A program made the position numbers and the translations under genes. Under the pieces are notes generated by a model. It was not told the DNA's origin and did no database searches. It worked only from the letters and a program-made list of their open reading frames with translations. Shown here piece by piece: positions 11,200 through 22,379 of a DNA stretch of 60,000 nucleotides; positions within the stretch are counted from its first letter, which is position 1; the number at the start of each line of letters is the position of its first letter. Where the stretch lies: the NCBI RefSeq assembly GCF_008831285.2, contig NC_045144.1, forward strand, positions 5,016,268 through 5,076,267, written 5' to 3'. The stretch is from Nymphaea colorata. Lineage: Eukaryota; Streptophyta; Magnoliopsida; Nymphaeales; Nymphaeaceae.

Positions 11200-11990
11200 G
11201 CTCCATCGCAGCCCGAAACCATCAACTCCATGTGCTGCAAAAGGAGGGACACCAATATACAAGTTGAAACATAGGGAGAGCATCATCCGAGATAGTACTG
11301 AAAGCAAGTGCATCATTTACTACAGAGATCAGAGAATGATGGATCCAGGAGTGGAGCCAAGGGGGGGCTGCATGGGCCCTAGCCTATATAAAAATTTTGA
11401 AAAATGATATTTCGGCACCTGTCAAAATTTAGAAACCTAATTCGGCCCTCATGAAAATTTTCTGGCTCTGCCTCTAAAATAAAAGGTTGCCTATTTATGT
11501 TTGAGGACTTGCTCTTTACATGATTCTGATCACATGAGTACTTTTAGTTGCATTTTTTTTCAGATTCAGGCTTGTGCGTGGCACTTAAAGGTCTCCAACA
11601 CTTGGAGAGGGCACAAAGGAGATCCACTACGGTCATCAGATGGACCGTTTCCAGATTGCTGGAACGGTGCTAGGGTGGAAATATTTCCTACAGCTAAAGA
11701 ATAAGACCTTGCCATGTTAGTCATTTAGTGGGCACCTTCAGTTTAATTTTTTAAATTTTAGATATGAACAAACACAGAAATAGAATGCATAAACCTGACG
11801 AAATATTTAGAGTAAGGCTTGATATGGTGGACTAGTGTTCACACTTGGGTCATTGTCATACCATCAGTAAAATTTGTGTTTTTGTAGTGGTATATTTGTC
11901 ATTTTGCCTGGTATGTTAAATTGTTATTCAGGTACCAGCAGTTAATTAGGAGTAACATACATTGGGAACAAGGAGGTGGGATTGAACTGG
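11200..11990. repeat. Segment duplicated at 36,190-37,310
   Basis: Shares with 36.2-37.3 kb a SINE-like end (11,222-11,346), a MITE (11,349-11,475), and the stretch from CAGATTCAGGCTTGTG through CCAGATTGCTGGAACGG to AGTAACATACATTGGGAAC. On the minus strand the shared part reads VGNISTLAPFQQSGNG, as in the ORF at 36,689-36,964. This copy is shorter and diverges after that motif. Confidence 0.75.
11349..11475. mobile_element. GGGGCGGAGCCA-type MITE, copy 1
   Basis: Left end gagtggagccaaggggg and right end TTTTCTGGCTCTGCCTC form imperfect inverted termini. The interior has the family words GGGCCCTAGCC and GAAAAATGATATTTCGG. An internal deletion makes it shorter than the roughly 190-bp full copies. 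Confidence 0.7.
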
Positions 11991-12201
11991 CTTGAGAAAG
12001 AAATTGAAGAAACAGGCAAGAAGTGGAGCATGCAGCCAGGGGTGGATGTATATAGGCCTGCAGCACCATTGTGGTTGATGAGCATCGAATTTCTGTAAGC
12101 GATGATTGTGGCTATTTTATATGAAAGATTTCTTCGATCAGTAGCATGCCGCTTGGGATGGTGATATATGAAGATGTAACTTACATTATCATTCTCTGCA
12201 T

Positions 12202-12318
12202 GGCAACCCTGAATCAAACTTTCAGCATAATCTCAATGAAAATTACTTCAGCGACGTTTGTTTGTGCAATGGCCAACCTGCTACCTGCCTTCACCTTCAT
12301 GCTTGTAGTCATGTTTTG
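12202..12318 (+). pseudogene. WAT1-related exon 2b, acceptor lost
   Basis: The plus strand reads ATLNQTFSIISMKITSATF and then VCAMANLLPAFTFML, matching the second part of WAT1 exon 2. The acceptor, CTACAG in the partner at 31,199, is CTGCAT here, so it would not splice. No other exon of this orientation lies nearby. Confidence 0.85.
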
Positions 12319-13784
12319 GTAGCTTTTCACTTAATTTTCTTATCTTTACCATCTTGTTCTTCTTTCTTTCTTTCATTCATGCCAATAAAGTTCTCTCTTG
12401 AATTCAATTAATTAATTGGATAACTTCATATAATCCTAGAACACAGTTTCTTTTAAGTGTATGGATATATACTTTTTTTTGCCGATTCACAACCTGTTCA
12501 GCCGAGCCGCTGGAATGAACGGTTCATTAGTCCATCCTCCATAAAATTTGGAACAAATAAAAGAGCGTAGATTGAATGCACGGTTGCGACAAAGCATAAA
12601 ATTAGGATTATGTTTTTCCGTTCAATATATATGATGGCCGCCTAATTATGCGGGAGTCGCTGGCTCTCATTTGATGATTGTGACTGTAAATTGGCGACCC
12701 AATGCAGACTGGTTCGTTGATACTTTATGAAAAAGAGTCAAATTGAGCACTTCAGATTCATTTTAAGCCTGTAATGCATACTTTCTTCAAATGAGCATAT
12801 GTGGTTAACAACCCACTTCTTAAAGAAGACCCGAATCCGACCCCACCCTCCCCCCCTTCCCCTCCTCATTTTCCTTCCCTCTGAGGTTTTATTCTGAGTC
12901 ATGACCTAAGTGTGTATGGTACACCCTTCAATTTGAGTGTCATTATTACACCTGTAACAGTTTAGGAGAATAGTACCACAGGAATCGAAATGCGACTTAC
13001 CGTATATATGTTTGTCTGTCTGACTAGCTGTGCTATGCCCTTTGAGGCAGCTTGTAATGTGTACTTTCTTGAGATAAATATTAATGAAAACTGAGGCCGC
13101 CTTGAAAATGATTATGATCTCTAGCAGCGCTGTAAAAAGCGGCTTGAATCGATCGATTTGTATCAAATTAATAGTAGTCCAAACTGATTCGGTACGTTGG
13201 CCAATAGAGAGATGCCATGTGTCACATAGTATTATTCATCTTTTATTTTGGTGTCATTGATCCTACATGGTTGTAGCTCTAAATAATAGGACCAAATGCC
13301 CTAAAAGTTCTAAATAAGTTGAGGAAAGTCGATCAAGTTCTAATTAGTTGTGCTTCCTTTCTCTCTTCATTTTATAGTTTTTTATATGTTTTTAAAAAAT
13401 GATTCCTGCTTGTTTGTCTTTGTCAAACACTCCCCATCAGGTATTAGCCCTTCCGTTTAAAACTTAAAAAAAAATGATAAAATGACAATTCGGCTCTTTG
13501 AAAAACAATAAACAGTTTTACAAGAGAAAAGTTAGACTCAGAATCCTCTACTTCAAACTCAAATTTTCACGTCATTCCTTAAGAATAAACCATGATCAAG
13601 ATGTGATTGCTGTGTTTTGAAAACTAAAGCTTACCATAAAAAACATGTTTATTGTTGAAAATATGTATGATATACCATATTTAATGGGAATGATACCACT
13701 CATCGATTCTAAGTAGATCAAATTGTGGAGATTAAGTTGAAAATATGGAAATAAAATATTTTTTCAAAAGACCGAAATACTTCT

Positions 13785-14143
13785 TCAAAGAAGCAAGTGT
13801 TCTTTAATTATTGAAAAACAAACGTACATATCTGATACACATATGCATATAATTGGAAGCAGTCCCATATTATAACCACTGCTTCAATAATTTCTACGGA
13901 TAAATCCATTGTAGCCCAAATGGGTTTTTGAAAAAGTCACTCTATCCTTGAGGAGGTTAGTGCGACCGATAGAGCAGGGGCTATGTAGATAGCAAGTCTT
14001 TATTTTGAGCTCCTATTGAATCAACTCTTTGTGCTGCAAAAGGAGGGACACTAATATACAAGTTGAAACATAGCGAGAGCATCATCCGAGATAGTACTGA
14101 AAGCAAGTGCATGATTTCCTAGAGAGATCAGAGAAGGGTGGAT
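13785..14143. mobile_element. tRNA-like SINE candidate, copy 1
   Basis: One of four longer copies (others at 16,958, 32,688 and 35,948). The middle reads GAGGAGGTTAGTGCGACCGATAG-like, with a box-A-like TTAGTGCGA..ATAGAG and, about 40 bp on, a box-B-like TTTTGAGCTCC (TTTCGAGCTCC in sister copies). The spacing suits a tRNA-derived Pol III promoter. Each copy runs straight into a MITE, so the two travel as a composite. The SINE nature is inferred from box likeness only. Confidence 0.5.
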
Positions 14144-14337
14144 CCTGGGGTGGAGCCAAGGGGGGCTCGCGTAGGCCCTAGCCCAACCTCAAATTTTTTT
14201 TAAAAATTTACATGTAATTTTTATAAAATTTTGTTTGTCCTATATAAAAATTTTAAAAAATGTTATTTCGTCCCCTATTAAAATTTAAAAATTTTAATTC
14301 GGCCCTCCTTATAAAAATTTTCTGGCTCCGCCCTTGG
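14143..14337. mobile_element. GGGGCGGAGCCA-type MITE, copy 2
   Basis: Complete copy of about 195 bp. The left end is GGGGTGGAGCCAAGGGGGG and the right end TTTTCTGGCTCCGCCCTT, the reverse complement apart from small changes. The AT-rich core has no coding capacity. CAGGG-like termini suggest the hAT superfamily, but a clear 8-bp target duplication could not be read. Confidence 0.75.
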
Positions 14338-14399
14338 AATTAAAGGTTGTTTATTTATGTTTGAGGACTTGCTGTTTACATGACTTTGATCACAAGAGT

Positions 14400-15615
14400 T
14401 TTTTAGTTGCATTTTTTTTGAAGGAAGCTGAAAAATTATTTCACATTTAATGGTTAGCTGATGATCATATATATTTCTCAGAATTGTAGGGGGACCATGC
14501 GTGATGGCGACATGTTATTTGGTCTTCTGCCATAGCTTCTTTGGTTTTAGTCTGGAGTCACATGGCTAGTTGCCCTGCAGACTTGACTCCTAAGAAAGGA
14601 TGGAAAGGGAGCCGTCATTGAAAAGTGGAGCATATGCGAGAATGCAATTACATTTCGCAACAAATTTTATCGTATAATGGAAAAAATTAATAGTTTATTT
14701 GATTTTGAATAGGTACATTTGCTTTGAATTGGTTTAAATTTTGATTTGGACATACATACATAGGAGCATAAGTTTTCTTCCAACGGCTTGATTGATTGAT
14801 GAAGTTTTTAGTTTTCTCATCTTTCCAGTAAATTGGTAGCATAAAGTAGAGTAATTCAGTTTTTCTTTGTGAATCACCCACATGGATGCCAAGAAATTGT
14901 TTTGGATGACACCTTTATGTGGAGTTTTGGAGGCAAAATGCACCACTTAACAAAGATGATTTGTCGGTAACGATGTCAGCATAATATAATTAAATATTAT
15001 AAGTATATAATTAACTAAATACAAGTCTTTTTTTCCAAATAAAATAAGCCCATTCAGCTGTAACTTCATTTACTATGGTAAACTTTGTTATCAGTGGTTA
15101 CATGCAATAATAGAAGGATCAAGACGTTCGGATGTGTAAGAAAGAGAGAGAGAGATGACATTGTTGAAGCGCAATGTGAAATCATCAGCAAAGTTTCATT
15201 CAAATGAAAACATGAAGGTATAAGAAATAGCAAGAACAAGTCATATTTGCCATATTTGATCTAGTCCCAGCATATTTTCAGGGCTTAAGCTGGTTATGAG
15301 AATTCCAAGCTCAGAAGCTTCCACAATTGGGTGGAGTTGTCTTGAAAGCTACTGCTCTTAACAGATTTGATTCTGTTATCGATTTTTTCTTGATTTTTCA
15401 GTATTAAAAAAATTTATTGTAACATAATCCGATGTATGTTGTGATTTTTTAAGAGAATGAATGAAGCAGTCGAAGTTGATATGTTTCTTAAGAGAGCGAG
15501 CAATCAAAGTTGCAAAAAGTCAGCAGTCCTATAAGCATTTGGCATGAAGGTGTACCGGTCTCGCTAACCAATACGAAAGTCTGAGCCGGCCAATTGGTAT
15601 TGGGGCGATATCAGC
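14400..15615. other. No gene recognised
   Basis: Unique-looking AT-rich sequence. A minus-strand frame at 14,946-14,734 (70 codons) has no recognisable motif. A short GAGAGA run lies at 15,142-15,154. Confidence 0.55.
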
Positions 15616-15619
15616 CAAT

Positions 15620-16030
15620 TTTGTGACATGTTTATTATGATGATCTTATACAATTTGATGGAGTCAGCTAATTGTGAAAAATGTCTGAGACATATGGAAC
15701 CAAACAGCTAAGAACAGCTAACATTAATTTTTTTTCTGTACCTGATTTTTTTGAAACAGTTTCATCGATCAATATCTGATATGAACGTCTCCACCTTGAA
15801 TATTACTTCAAAGTTAGAACAGTAAAACAGGAACTACTCACTTCAAGCACGTCTATCGAGAAATTGATTTCTTCATCAATGCCCTGCTCATTGACCCCCT
15901 GAATCAGGGGATTAGTATTTTCCTTGTGTAGCATAAAAAAAATCATAATAATAAGAACAAAGGGCTGAAACAAAAAAAATGTATGAATCCAAAGGATATG
16001 TTGACGTACATGTTGCAATCAAATTGACTA
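15620..16030 (-). repeat. Dispersed repeat with exon-like segment (partner 26,880-27,330)
   Basis: Co-linear with 26.9-27.3 kb. On the minus strand it reads KENTNPLIQGVNEQGIDEEI, and the partner reads NPLIQLVREQGIDEEINF and later DDNKITIDELE. Open frame in both copies and a possible donor after LE suggest a captured exon. The parent protein is not recognised. The last 25 bp match the end of the repeat at 1-320. Confidence 0.65.
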
Positions 16031-16159
16031 GAGGTTTGCTCTTCTTCAAGCATACCTCTCCAAAACCTTGGAGGCAGGAAGGTTTAACCATGAAGTTTTT
16101 AAGAAAAAAAGATGGTTTCTCCTAAGTGAACATTCACCTCATGAATATTTATAACTAAG

Positions 16160-16332
16160 GGTGGATCCAGGGGTGGAGCTAAGGGGGGCCTGCATGGGCC
16201 CTAGCCCTACCTCAAAAAATTTTTTTTTTTAAATGTACATGTAAATTATAGAAAACTTCACCTGTCCTGCATAAAAATTTTGAAAAATGATATTTCAGCT
16301 CCTGTCAAAATTTAGAAACTTTAATTCGGCTT
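16160..16332. mobile_element. GGGGCGGAGCCA-type MITE, copy 3, right end missing
   Basis: Starts ATCCAGGGGTGGAGCTAAGG and carries the family core (AAAAATGATATTTCAGC, CTTTAATTCGGC). It stops before the CTGGCTCCGCC terminus. Confidence 0.7.
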
Positions 16333-16433
16333 ATATTCTTAAGAGTTGATTACATCATACCTATAAGCTAACAAAAAAAACTACATTAAAGTAATATGCT
16401 TTAAATGGTGATCGGGTTAATTCATATGCATAC

Positions 16434-16594
16434 CTCTCCAATAAAAAGGCAAGAGGGCAGAGGAGGGTGGCCCCGAAAATGTAGCCATAGACGATGAGGA
16501 GTAAGAGGCTCATCCCTCGGTCTACGGAGATCTCGTAGAGGATGGTCATCCCTGCTACCACCACCTGTGCCACCACCAGCTTCGTCCCTTCCAC
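16434..16594 (-). pseudogene. WAT1-related exon 1
   Basis: The frame reads EGTKLVVAQVVVAGMTILYE, then DRGMSLLLLIVYGYIFGATL and LLCPLAFLLER, then a GAGAG|GTATGC donor at 16,433. This is the first membrane hairpin of the family (VVAQVVVAGM.ILY....D.GMS...L..Y...F...L.P.AF.LER). There is no ATG at the expected place: the frame opens at a GTG, and RRRR precedes it. The exon may therefore have lost its start. The next minus-strand exons are more than 5 kb away and belong to broken pieces, so it is an orphan exon. Confidence 0.85.
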
Positions 16595-16828
16595 CCTTCT
16601 CCTCCTCCTACTGTAATAATTTTCATTATTATTTTATCCCTCCTCCATAATATATATTTGATAACTCTGGCTCTCTCTCTTCTTGAATTTGCTCTTCTGC
16701 TTCTGCCTTCTTTTCACCAACGATATTGCAGATAAAAGAAGATGCGAACAAGCTGAAGCTGCCAATCTCAAAATCAGCACTGAAATGAGATGAAAGATAG
16801 GTCATACGGGGTTACATTTATAGATCAT

Positions 16829-16830
<2 letters not shown>

Positions 16831-16865
<35 letters not shown>
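16831..16865. repeat. (GA)n microsatellite
   Basis: An interrupted GAGAGA run about 240 bp upstream of the orphan exon 1, on its 5' side. Confidence 0.9.
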
Positions 16866-16957
16866 TAGAGTAAACAAAATCGAAGGTATTATTCTTAGTG
16901 ACACTATGCAGGTAGCTAAGTGTAAACGCTCTAATTATATCTGGTCTCCATCAAAAG

Positions 16958-17300
16958 AAGCAAGTGTTCTTTAATTATTGACAAACAGACGCACATATCT
17001 GATACATATGTGCATATAATTGGAGGCAGTCTCATATTATAATCATTGTTCAGTAATTTCTACGGATAAATTCATTGTAGTCCAAATGGGTTTTTGAACA
17101 AGTCACACTATCCTTGAGAAGGTTAGCGCGATGGATAGAATAAGGGATATGTAGGCAGCTAGTCTTCATTTCAAGCTCCTATAGAATCGACTCATTGTGC
17201 TGCAAAAGTAGGGACACCAATATACAAGTTGAAACATAGCGAGAGCATCATCCAAGGGAGTACTGAAAGTAAGTGCATGATTTCCTACAAAGATCAAAGA
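16958..17300. mobile_element. tRNA-like SINE candidate, copy 2
   Basis: Contains GAAGGTTAGCGCGATGGATAG with a box-A-like core and TTTCAAGCTCC in the box-B-like position. It then runs through CTGCAAAAGTAGGGACACC into a truncated MITE at 17,303. Confidence 0.5.
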
Positions 17301-17302
17301 AG

Positions 17303-17385
17303 GGTGGAGCCAAGGAGGGCCTGCATGGGCCCTAGCTCCACCTCAAATAAAAAAAAAATAATTTACATGTAAATTTTAGATCATG
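17303..17385. mobile_element. GGGGCGGAGCCA-type MITE, copy 4, left end only
   Basis: GGGTGGAGCCAAGGAGGGCC and GGGCCCTAGC are present. The match ends after the A-rich core near 17,385. Confidence 0.6.
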
Positions 17386-17917
17386 TAAGTTAAGTGGAAA
17401 GATTGGAGATTAGTTGTATAGAATGCTACCAATTAATTCATATATTTTTAAGGTCAAATTAGGTCCTTTGCTTGGAAGAAAATATTATCTTGATGTGCGG
17501 GAGAAATGAGTACAAAAAAATGGGGGCCCGACGATGAATATTGGTGGAGATACATGGGGCTGGCAATCAAAAAAAAAAAAGCACTTAGAATTACACTATA
17601 ATGATTCAAAAATTAAATAAGGTGTCCACACCAAACCTAGGCTGGTGACTCAGTGCTCTTCAACCAAAAAATCCTACCTCCACCACTGAGATAAACCATG
17701 GCCAATTGGCTGAGGCCTGTCCTGTCACAGTAATTTATGTGAGACCAATCACCTTTACATTTCTTTTACTCCTTCGATTTTTCTTGTCGAATTATCACCA
17801 GTACTCTATGAGACCGTGTTCTATACGTCGCTCTAATGTATATAACGAGTATATGCTGGATGTGAACCCTACTATCAAAATACATATTTACTTTCATGCT
17901 CAAATTACATATTCATG
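17386..17917. other. No feature recognised
   Basis: AT-rich spacer with a poly-A run near 17,570. A short plus-strand frame at 17,706-17,924 shows no known motif. Confidence 0.55.
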
Positions 17918-18155
17918 TGCATGAGATAACAGGTGCATGAGATAACAAATATGTATGAAATAATAAATAGATATGACATAACAAATAGGTATGAGATAAT
18001 GTGTATGAGATAACAAAAGGTTCATGAAATAATAAGATAATGGATGGATGCGTGAGATAACGTTAAACATAAGTATGAGATAATGTTAAACATAAGTATG
18101 AGATAATGTTTATGAGATAATAAAATATTTATGAAATAATGAGATGACGCTATGA
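17918..18155. repeat. Degenerate minisatellite built on TATGAGATAA
   Basis: About twelve units of 15-25 bp with the core (T/C)ATGAGATAA or TATGAAATAA. They include two adjacent units of GTTAAACATAAGTATGAGAT type. The array is not coding. Confidence 0.85.
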
Positions 18156-18570
18156 GCGAAACAAAAAAAAATGAAGACACTTTGTTACCACTTAGAAAGG
18201 TATATTAGTCATAACGATTTGCATATATAAACCGACAAGTTTCATCTTTATCGAATCCTCAAATCTTCTTTTTGAAGTTCTTTTTGTTGTCCCTACAAAA
18301 AAATTCTTTTTGTATTAATTATGATTCATGAGCATTTTTGTCGTTACAAAATAGCGCATGAAAATTCACACATGGGGGGGCGGCGTATACAACAAGCTTT
18401 GGTACTCTATAGGGTGAAAATTTATAATTATGGTTTTCAATATATTTCTAGCGCTCACCTATGTTCCTCTGGGTTACAAACTCCTGATGCCATATCAATT
18501 TGAGAACATTACAAGATATTACTATGGTCATTTTCATACCATATTTAGAGGGTAACATAAAAACACCATA

Positions 18571-18960
18571 TTTTTGTTCAAGGAAATATGTATGTGGTTG
18601 TGGACATGATTTATATATCTAACAATCAAATGCAGGAAATAATCACCTCACATTTGTTTGAAACAGCACCCTTTGAGCATTGAACTCTTGACCTTCCTCA
18701 ACTCGGTTACCATAAATCTATTTCTCTGTAACCCATGTGAAAAAAAAGCACCATTTTTGTTCAAGGAAACATGTATATGGTTTGTGGACACTATTTATAA
18801 CAATCAAATGCTGGAAATAATCACATCTGTTTGTTTGAAAATTACCCGTTGAGCATTGAACACTTGACCTTCCTCAACTCGGTTACCATAAATCCATTTC
18901 TCTGTAAGCCATGTGAAAAGAGCTGGCCCTTCTGCAAACAATGTTGGAGGCACATGGTAG
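18571..18960 (-). pseudogene. Exon-like fragment of unidentified gene, duplicated in tandem
   Basis: Two copies with a period of 183 bp start at 18,571 and 18,754. On the minus strand, 18,944-18,840 reads LFAEGPALFTWLTEKWIYGN and then RVEEGQVFNAQR. The older copy at about 18,745-18,655 reads TWVTEK, stop, IYGNRVEEGQEFNAQRV. The conserved frame despite base changes suggests a real exon, but I do not recognise the protein. Frames upstream (18,950-19,090) are low-complexity. Confidence 0.5.
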
Positions 18961-19389
18961 CTCGAGGAGGAAGGTGGAGGGGAGGACGATGGAAAAGGTG
19001 GTGGTGGTAGAGGAGCCCTCTTTGCTTGCCAATCGCCCCTTGTTTTCCAGCAGCAACACTGTCGTCCTCAATTTTTTTGCAGGATACCACTCAAATTCAA
19101 CTCCAATTTCTCAGATGAGCATCACAAGGATGGGCGACTCCGATAGGATCACGTTTGGTCACCGGAACAAACTCAGGTGGCCGGAATTGTAGGAAATCAC
19201 CAGAATCCCTTTTGCTCTGATTCCAAGTTGAGATTTTGGTGACTGTTACACCAATTTTACAATTAACTATGGCACACAAAAGATTACGTGGTTCGGCATA
19301 TTAGCCTACATACATGAGAGAAGAGAAAAGTTCTTTTTATTGAGAACTTGAATCAATCAGAGACACAATTTACCAAACATCAACTGCAG

Positions 19390-19464
19390 CTGTACTTAAA
19401 AAATGAGTTAAATCCAGTGGTGGAAAGAGAAAAATCGCTCGTTTAGAAATACTCATATGTAGAG

Positions 19465-19521
<57 letters not shown>

Positions 19522-19692
19522 ATGTCTTTAAAAACGGAAAATTAATTTAAGTCCACACGTGACTCCACCACAGTTTAAATCGGACGTTGGTGGAAAAGCA
19601 ATTCAATTTATAAACCAATACATTAGCACTAGGTGTCATATGCTATTTCTTTTTAATATTATTCTTAAATGGTTTTGAAGGCTTTGTTACTA
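19390..19692. repeat. Segment shared with 38,110-38,397
   Basis: Begins at GAGTTAAATCCAGTGGTGG, carries a long AT microsatellite (19,469-19,517), and continues to the MITE that follows. Both copies have the same order of parts. Confidence 0.8.
19469..19517. repeat. (AT)n microsatellite
   Basis: About 24 AT units, at the equivalent position to the array at 38,178-38,229 in the duplicated copy. Confidence 0.95.
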
Positions 19693-19990
19693 TGGGTGAG
19701 CATCGGGCCAGGCAGGCCCGGTAAGAACGGGCAGGGTCGGGCCCAACAACACAAAATTTGGGCCCAGGCCCTGGCCAGATGTCCGAGTATTGGGTCCGGG
19801 CTCGCCCTGGCCTAGCCCAGTGGCAATAAAAAAATGTTTTTAAATTATAATTTTTTAAATATAAATTATATTTTAAATATAAAATATATATATTATTGAT
19901 TAAAAAAATAGTATTTACAGGCTCCGTCGACTCCCGTTGGGCCAACCTTGGCCACCATTGGTTCCGGACCCAGGCCCGGGTACCGGGCAG
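19693..19990. mobile_element. GGGCATCGG-type MITE, copy 1
   Basis: The left end GTGAGCATCGGGCCAGGC is followed by GC-rich arms around an AT-rich core (19,825-19,915), and the right GC-rich arm ends near CCGGGTACCGGGC. The arms are rich in GGGCC/GGCCC and could pair. The exact right terminus is not present. Confidence 0.65.
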
Positions 19991-20764
19991 AAGAAGGTTT
20001 GAAGTTTACAGGCACGCATGATTCAAAGCATGTTTTCACTCCAAAAAGGCAAAGAAGGGACGCAGTTTTAGAAGAACGCGCGTATCAGCACCATAATGAC
20101 CAGGACCATCGACGGGTGAAACGACTGGTTTGAGCTCAAGGGGTCGTCGGGTGAAGGAAAAGAAAACCGCCATGGTGCATTAAAATTTTGGCCGGAGACG
20201 GCGACCGGCAAAACTAAGAGCAGCAGCAATGGAACTGACACGTCTGTCATCGTTTCTCCATCTTCACAGAGAGCTAGAGAGACAGGGAGAGACAGAGAGC
20301 GCCCGGACTCGAAGCAACGTGCTTGTGGTCTACATGTAAGGCCGTCTACCGAATCGGCGCTTTTGTTTCATTCATTCATATCCAGGAGGAGGATAGGACA
20401 ACACACACTTAAAAAAAAGTAAATAAAAAAATGAAAGGCCCGGGAAAACGGGGGATGGTGGATGAGGGTGGCGTTCTAATAAGAAGCCCATGGTAAGTAC
20501 TAGTAGCCAGGCTGAGAGACTCACATCGCCAATCGCCATCAACCTCAACAGCAAAAGCAGCACACCCTTTCTCAAAGTGGTAGCTCTTAATTTACTCTGA
20601 CAGGGTGTGACGTAATAAGGAAGGAGGAAGGTTTGAAGTTTACGGGCACCTAAGTCTACATAATCCAAAGCACGTTTTCACCGAAAGAAGGCACGCGGTA
20701 CGCGGTTTTACAAGCATTAGCAAGCAACAACGTCTCTCATATTGACTCATTTATAACTCTTGTT
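19991..20764. repeat. Extra block carrying a RING-H2 gene fragment, absent from the sister copy
   Basis: In the duplicate at 38.1-38.9 kb, the MITE passes directly into CTTCAGCACCAA. Here about 770 bp lie between them. The block has similar ends (AGGTTTGAAGTTTAC near 19,996 and again near 20,629). On the minus strand it contains an ATL-like N-terminus. Confidence 0.65.
20068..20250 (-). pseudogene. ATL-type RING-H2 E3 ligase, 5' fragment
   Basis: ATL proteins are membrane-anchored RING-H2 ubiquitin ligases with a signal or hydrophobic start, a transmembrane segment and a GLD motif before the RING. The minus-strand frame starts MTDVSVPLLLLLVLPVAVSG, a credible signal peptide. It continues with FHPSMVLVIMVLIRAFF, like the start of the ATL transmembrane segment, and then hits TAA. 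No GLD motif or RING follows, so at most the first 61 codons were captured. The assignment rests on this short N-terminal likeness. Confidence 0.5.
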
Positions 20765-21060
20765 TAGCATCACTTCAGCACCAAAGGGTCTGTGTGGGCA
20801 GTTGCCCACAGAGGCCCATTTGTGGCTTCACACCTGTCCCTTGCACTTAAGCCAAATCTCATATGAAATGGAGTAAGAAAGCAAGATTTTGTCTCACTTA
20901 CCTTTGTCAAAGAGAGTCCACACGCTGAAACAAAAATAATGTTCGAGCACTTGAACTCAACGCTTTGGTGCCAAATGACTAAAATGCCTCACATAAGAAA
21001 GAGTCAATACTGCCTCCCATAAGGATAAATGTGGAAAGGTGAAACTTAATTGCCTTTTAA
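20765..21060. repeat. Segment shared with 38,675-38,910
   Basis: Shares CTTCAGCACCAA, GTGTGGGCAGTTGCCCACA and GTCTCACTTACC with 38.68-38.91 kb. It contains GGGCAGTTGCCC, a short palindrome. Noncoding. Confidence 0.8.
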
Positions 21061-21440
21061 GCAAACAAAAATGCCTCCCCCACAGAACCACGTCAGAGCA
21101 TGTAATTATGAGTCCGCCACTAATTTCAATAGTTTAACTCCAAAGGGTTATTGGGCGTGGATGATCCATGAATGGGCCCCAAAGAATATGGTAGATTCAT
21201 ATAATACTAATGGTCCATGAATATACTCCAAAGTGTTTTATGAATATTCTCTATTCATTAGGGCAGGTCTACGGAATATTCACTCCGTGTCACTATTGTC
21301 AAATGATTCCTAACATCAACAACAGTTTAATAGTTGACTAGTCTATATAACAGTTACAAGTATTGTTTTGACATTGTAAACAGTGAGGTTTTTTAACTAT
21401 AATATGACAAGCTTGAACAAAAAGGAAGAAAAGCTAGAAA
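21061..21440. other. No feature recognised
   Basis: Spacer between the repeat and the WAT1 fragment. No motif or second copy noticed. Confidence 0.5.
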
Positions 21441-21444
21441 AATA

Positions 21445-21836
21445 CCATCGCAGTGCTCGTATATGGGTACGGATACCTGTCGCTCATCTTCGTCTGTCTC
21501 AATTTAATTAAGCAATTAATTTAATTAATTCTATTCTCGTTAGAAGAAACAATGGAACATAATTGATTTGGTGGATATGCTTAAGCGAGTAACCTGGATG
21601 ATGAATCATATGGCACAGCACAAAGTGTTGGCTGTAGCAAAGAGCGAGGCCAGCGCTAGGTTGCCCAGCTCCGGCGACCCAGCATGGCGGCGCACAAGGT
21701 GGGCATTAATGGACCAGAGCTCAAGTCTTGAGCCCTTGCAGAAGGTGAGTAGCGCAGCTCCACCCAACCCTATGAAGGTCCCAATCACCTTCGCCTGGCT
21801 TGCTCGGCTCCTCCTTTGAAGCTTCTCCAATTTGTT
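21445..21836 (-). pseudogene. WAT1-related exon 3, intron and start of exon 4
   Basis: The minus strand at 21,836-21,597 reads NKLEKLQRRSRASQAKVIGT, then FIGLGGAALLTFCKGSRLEL, then NLALASLFATANTLCCAI. This is the best-preserved exon 3 in the window. It ends with ATATGA where the family has a Trp codon (AIWFII), giving a stop. An intron with TTAATTAATT follows, then exon 4 begins near 21,495 with KMSDRYPYPYTSTAM and breaks off. Sister copies are at 3.1, 29.9 and 30.3 kb. Confidence 0.9.
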
Positions 21837-22379
21837 TCATATATATATATTGGTGGAGCTACAATTTTTGGACTAATAGGAGCACCATTTTAAAAGTTCT
21901 AATGTCTTAAGAGGCACTAATATATAAAAAAGAATTGAGAGAACTTATATAAAAGTAAAGGAAATTTGGTGGGCTGGTATGGGAAACTGCCCACACCAAC
22001 CCCATATAACTCTGTTACTAATATACCCACTAGGTCTTATATGTTGGATTTGATGGGAATTGCTTGGCACTTGAGGAGATCTAACAATGATGATTAAGTT
22101 GAAAAATAGAAACCCAGTTCTTGTGTCGTGAGACTATAATACTCCTCAATGGAGGAAACAAATGAGTTTTCTTAATTGAGTTTTTGTCACTTTTGAGGGG
22201 TATTTTAGTCTCTTAAACATATAACTAGGTTTCCATTTTTTTCAATTTAATCTCCTCCACTATCATCTTAAAATCAATTCCCCAGATAATTCCCATAAAA
22301 AATCTGTCATGTGGCAAAAAATTGAAATTCCATTGCTAAAACGCAGTCAGCACGGAAGTAATATTAGTATCGGTTTATA

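Larger units (their letters stand above)
12105..14340. repeat. Segmental duplication, copy 1 (partner 31,100-33,216)
   Basis: About 2.1 kb is co-linear with 31.1-33.2 kb in the same orientation. It begins at GAAAGATTTCTTCGATCAG, passes through a WAT1 exon 2b and the word GGCTTGAATCGATCGATT, and ends with a SINE-like element and a MITE. Small indels separate the copies. In places this one is longer (12,760-12,900). Confidence 0.85.
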
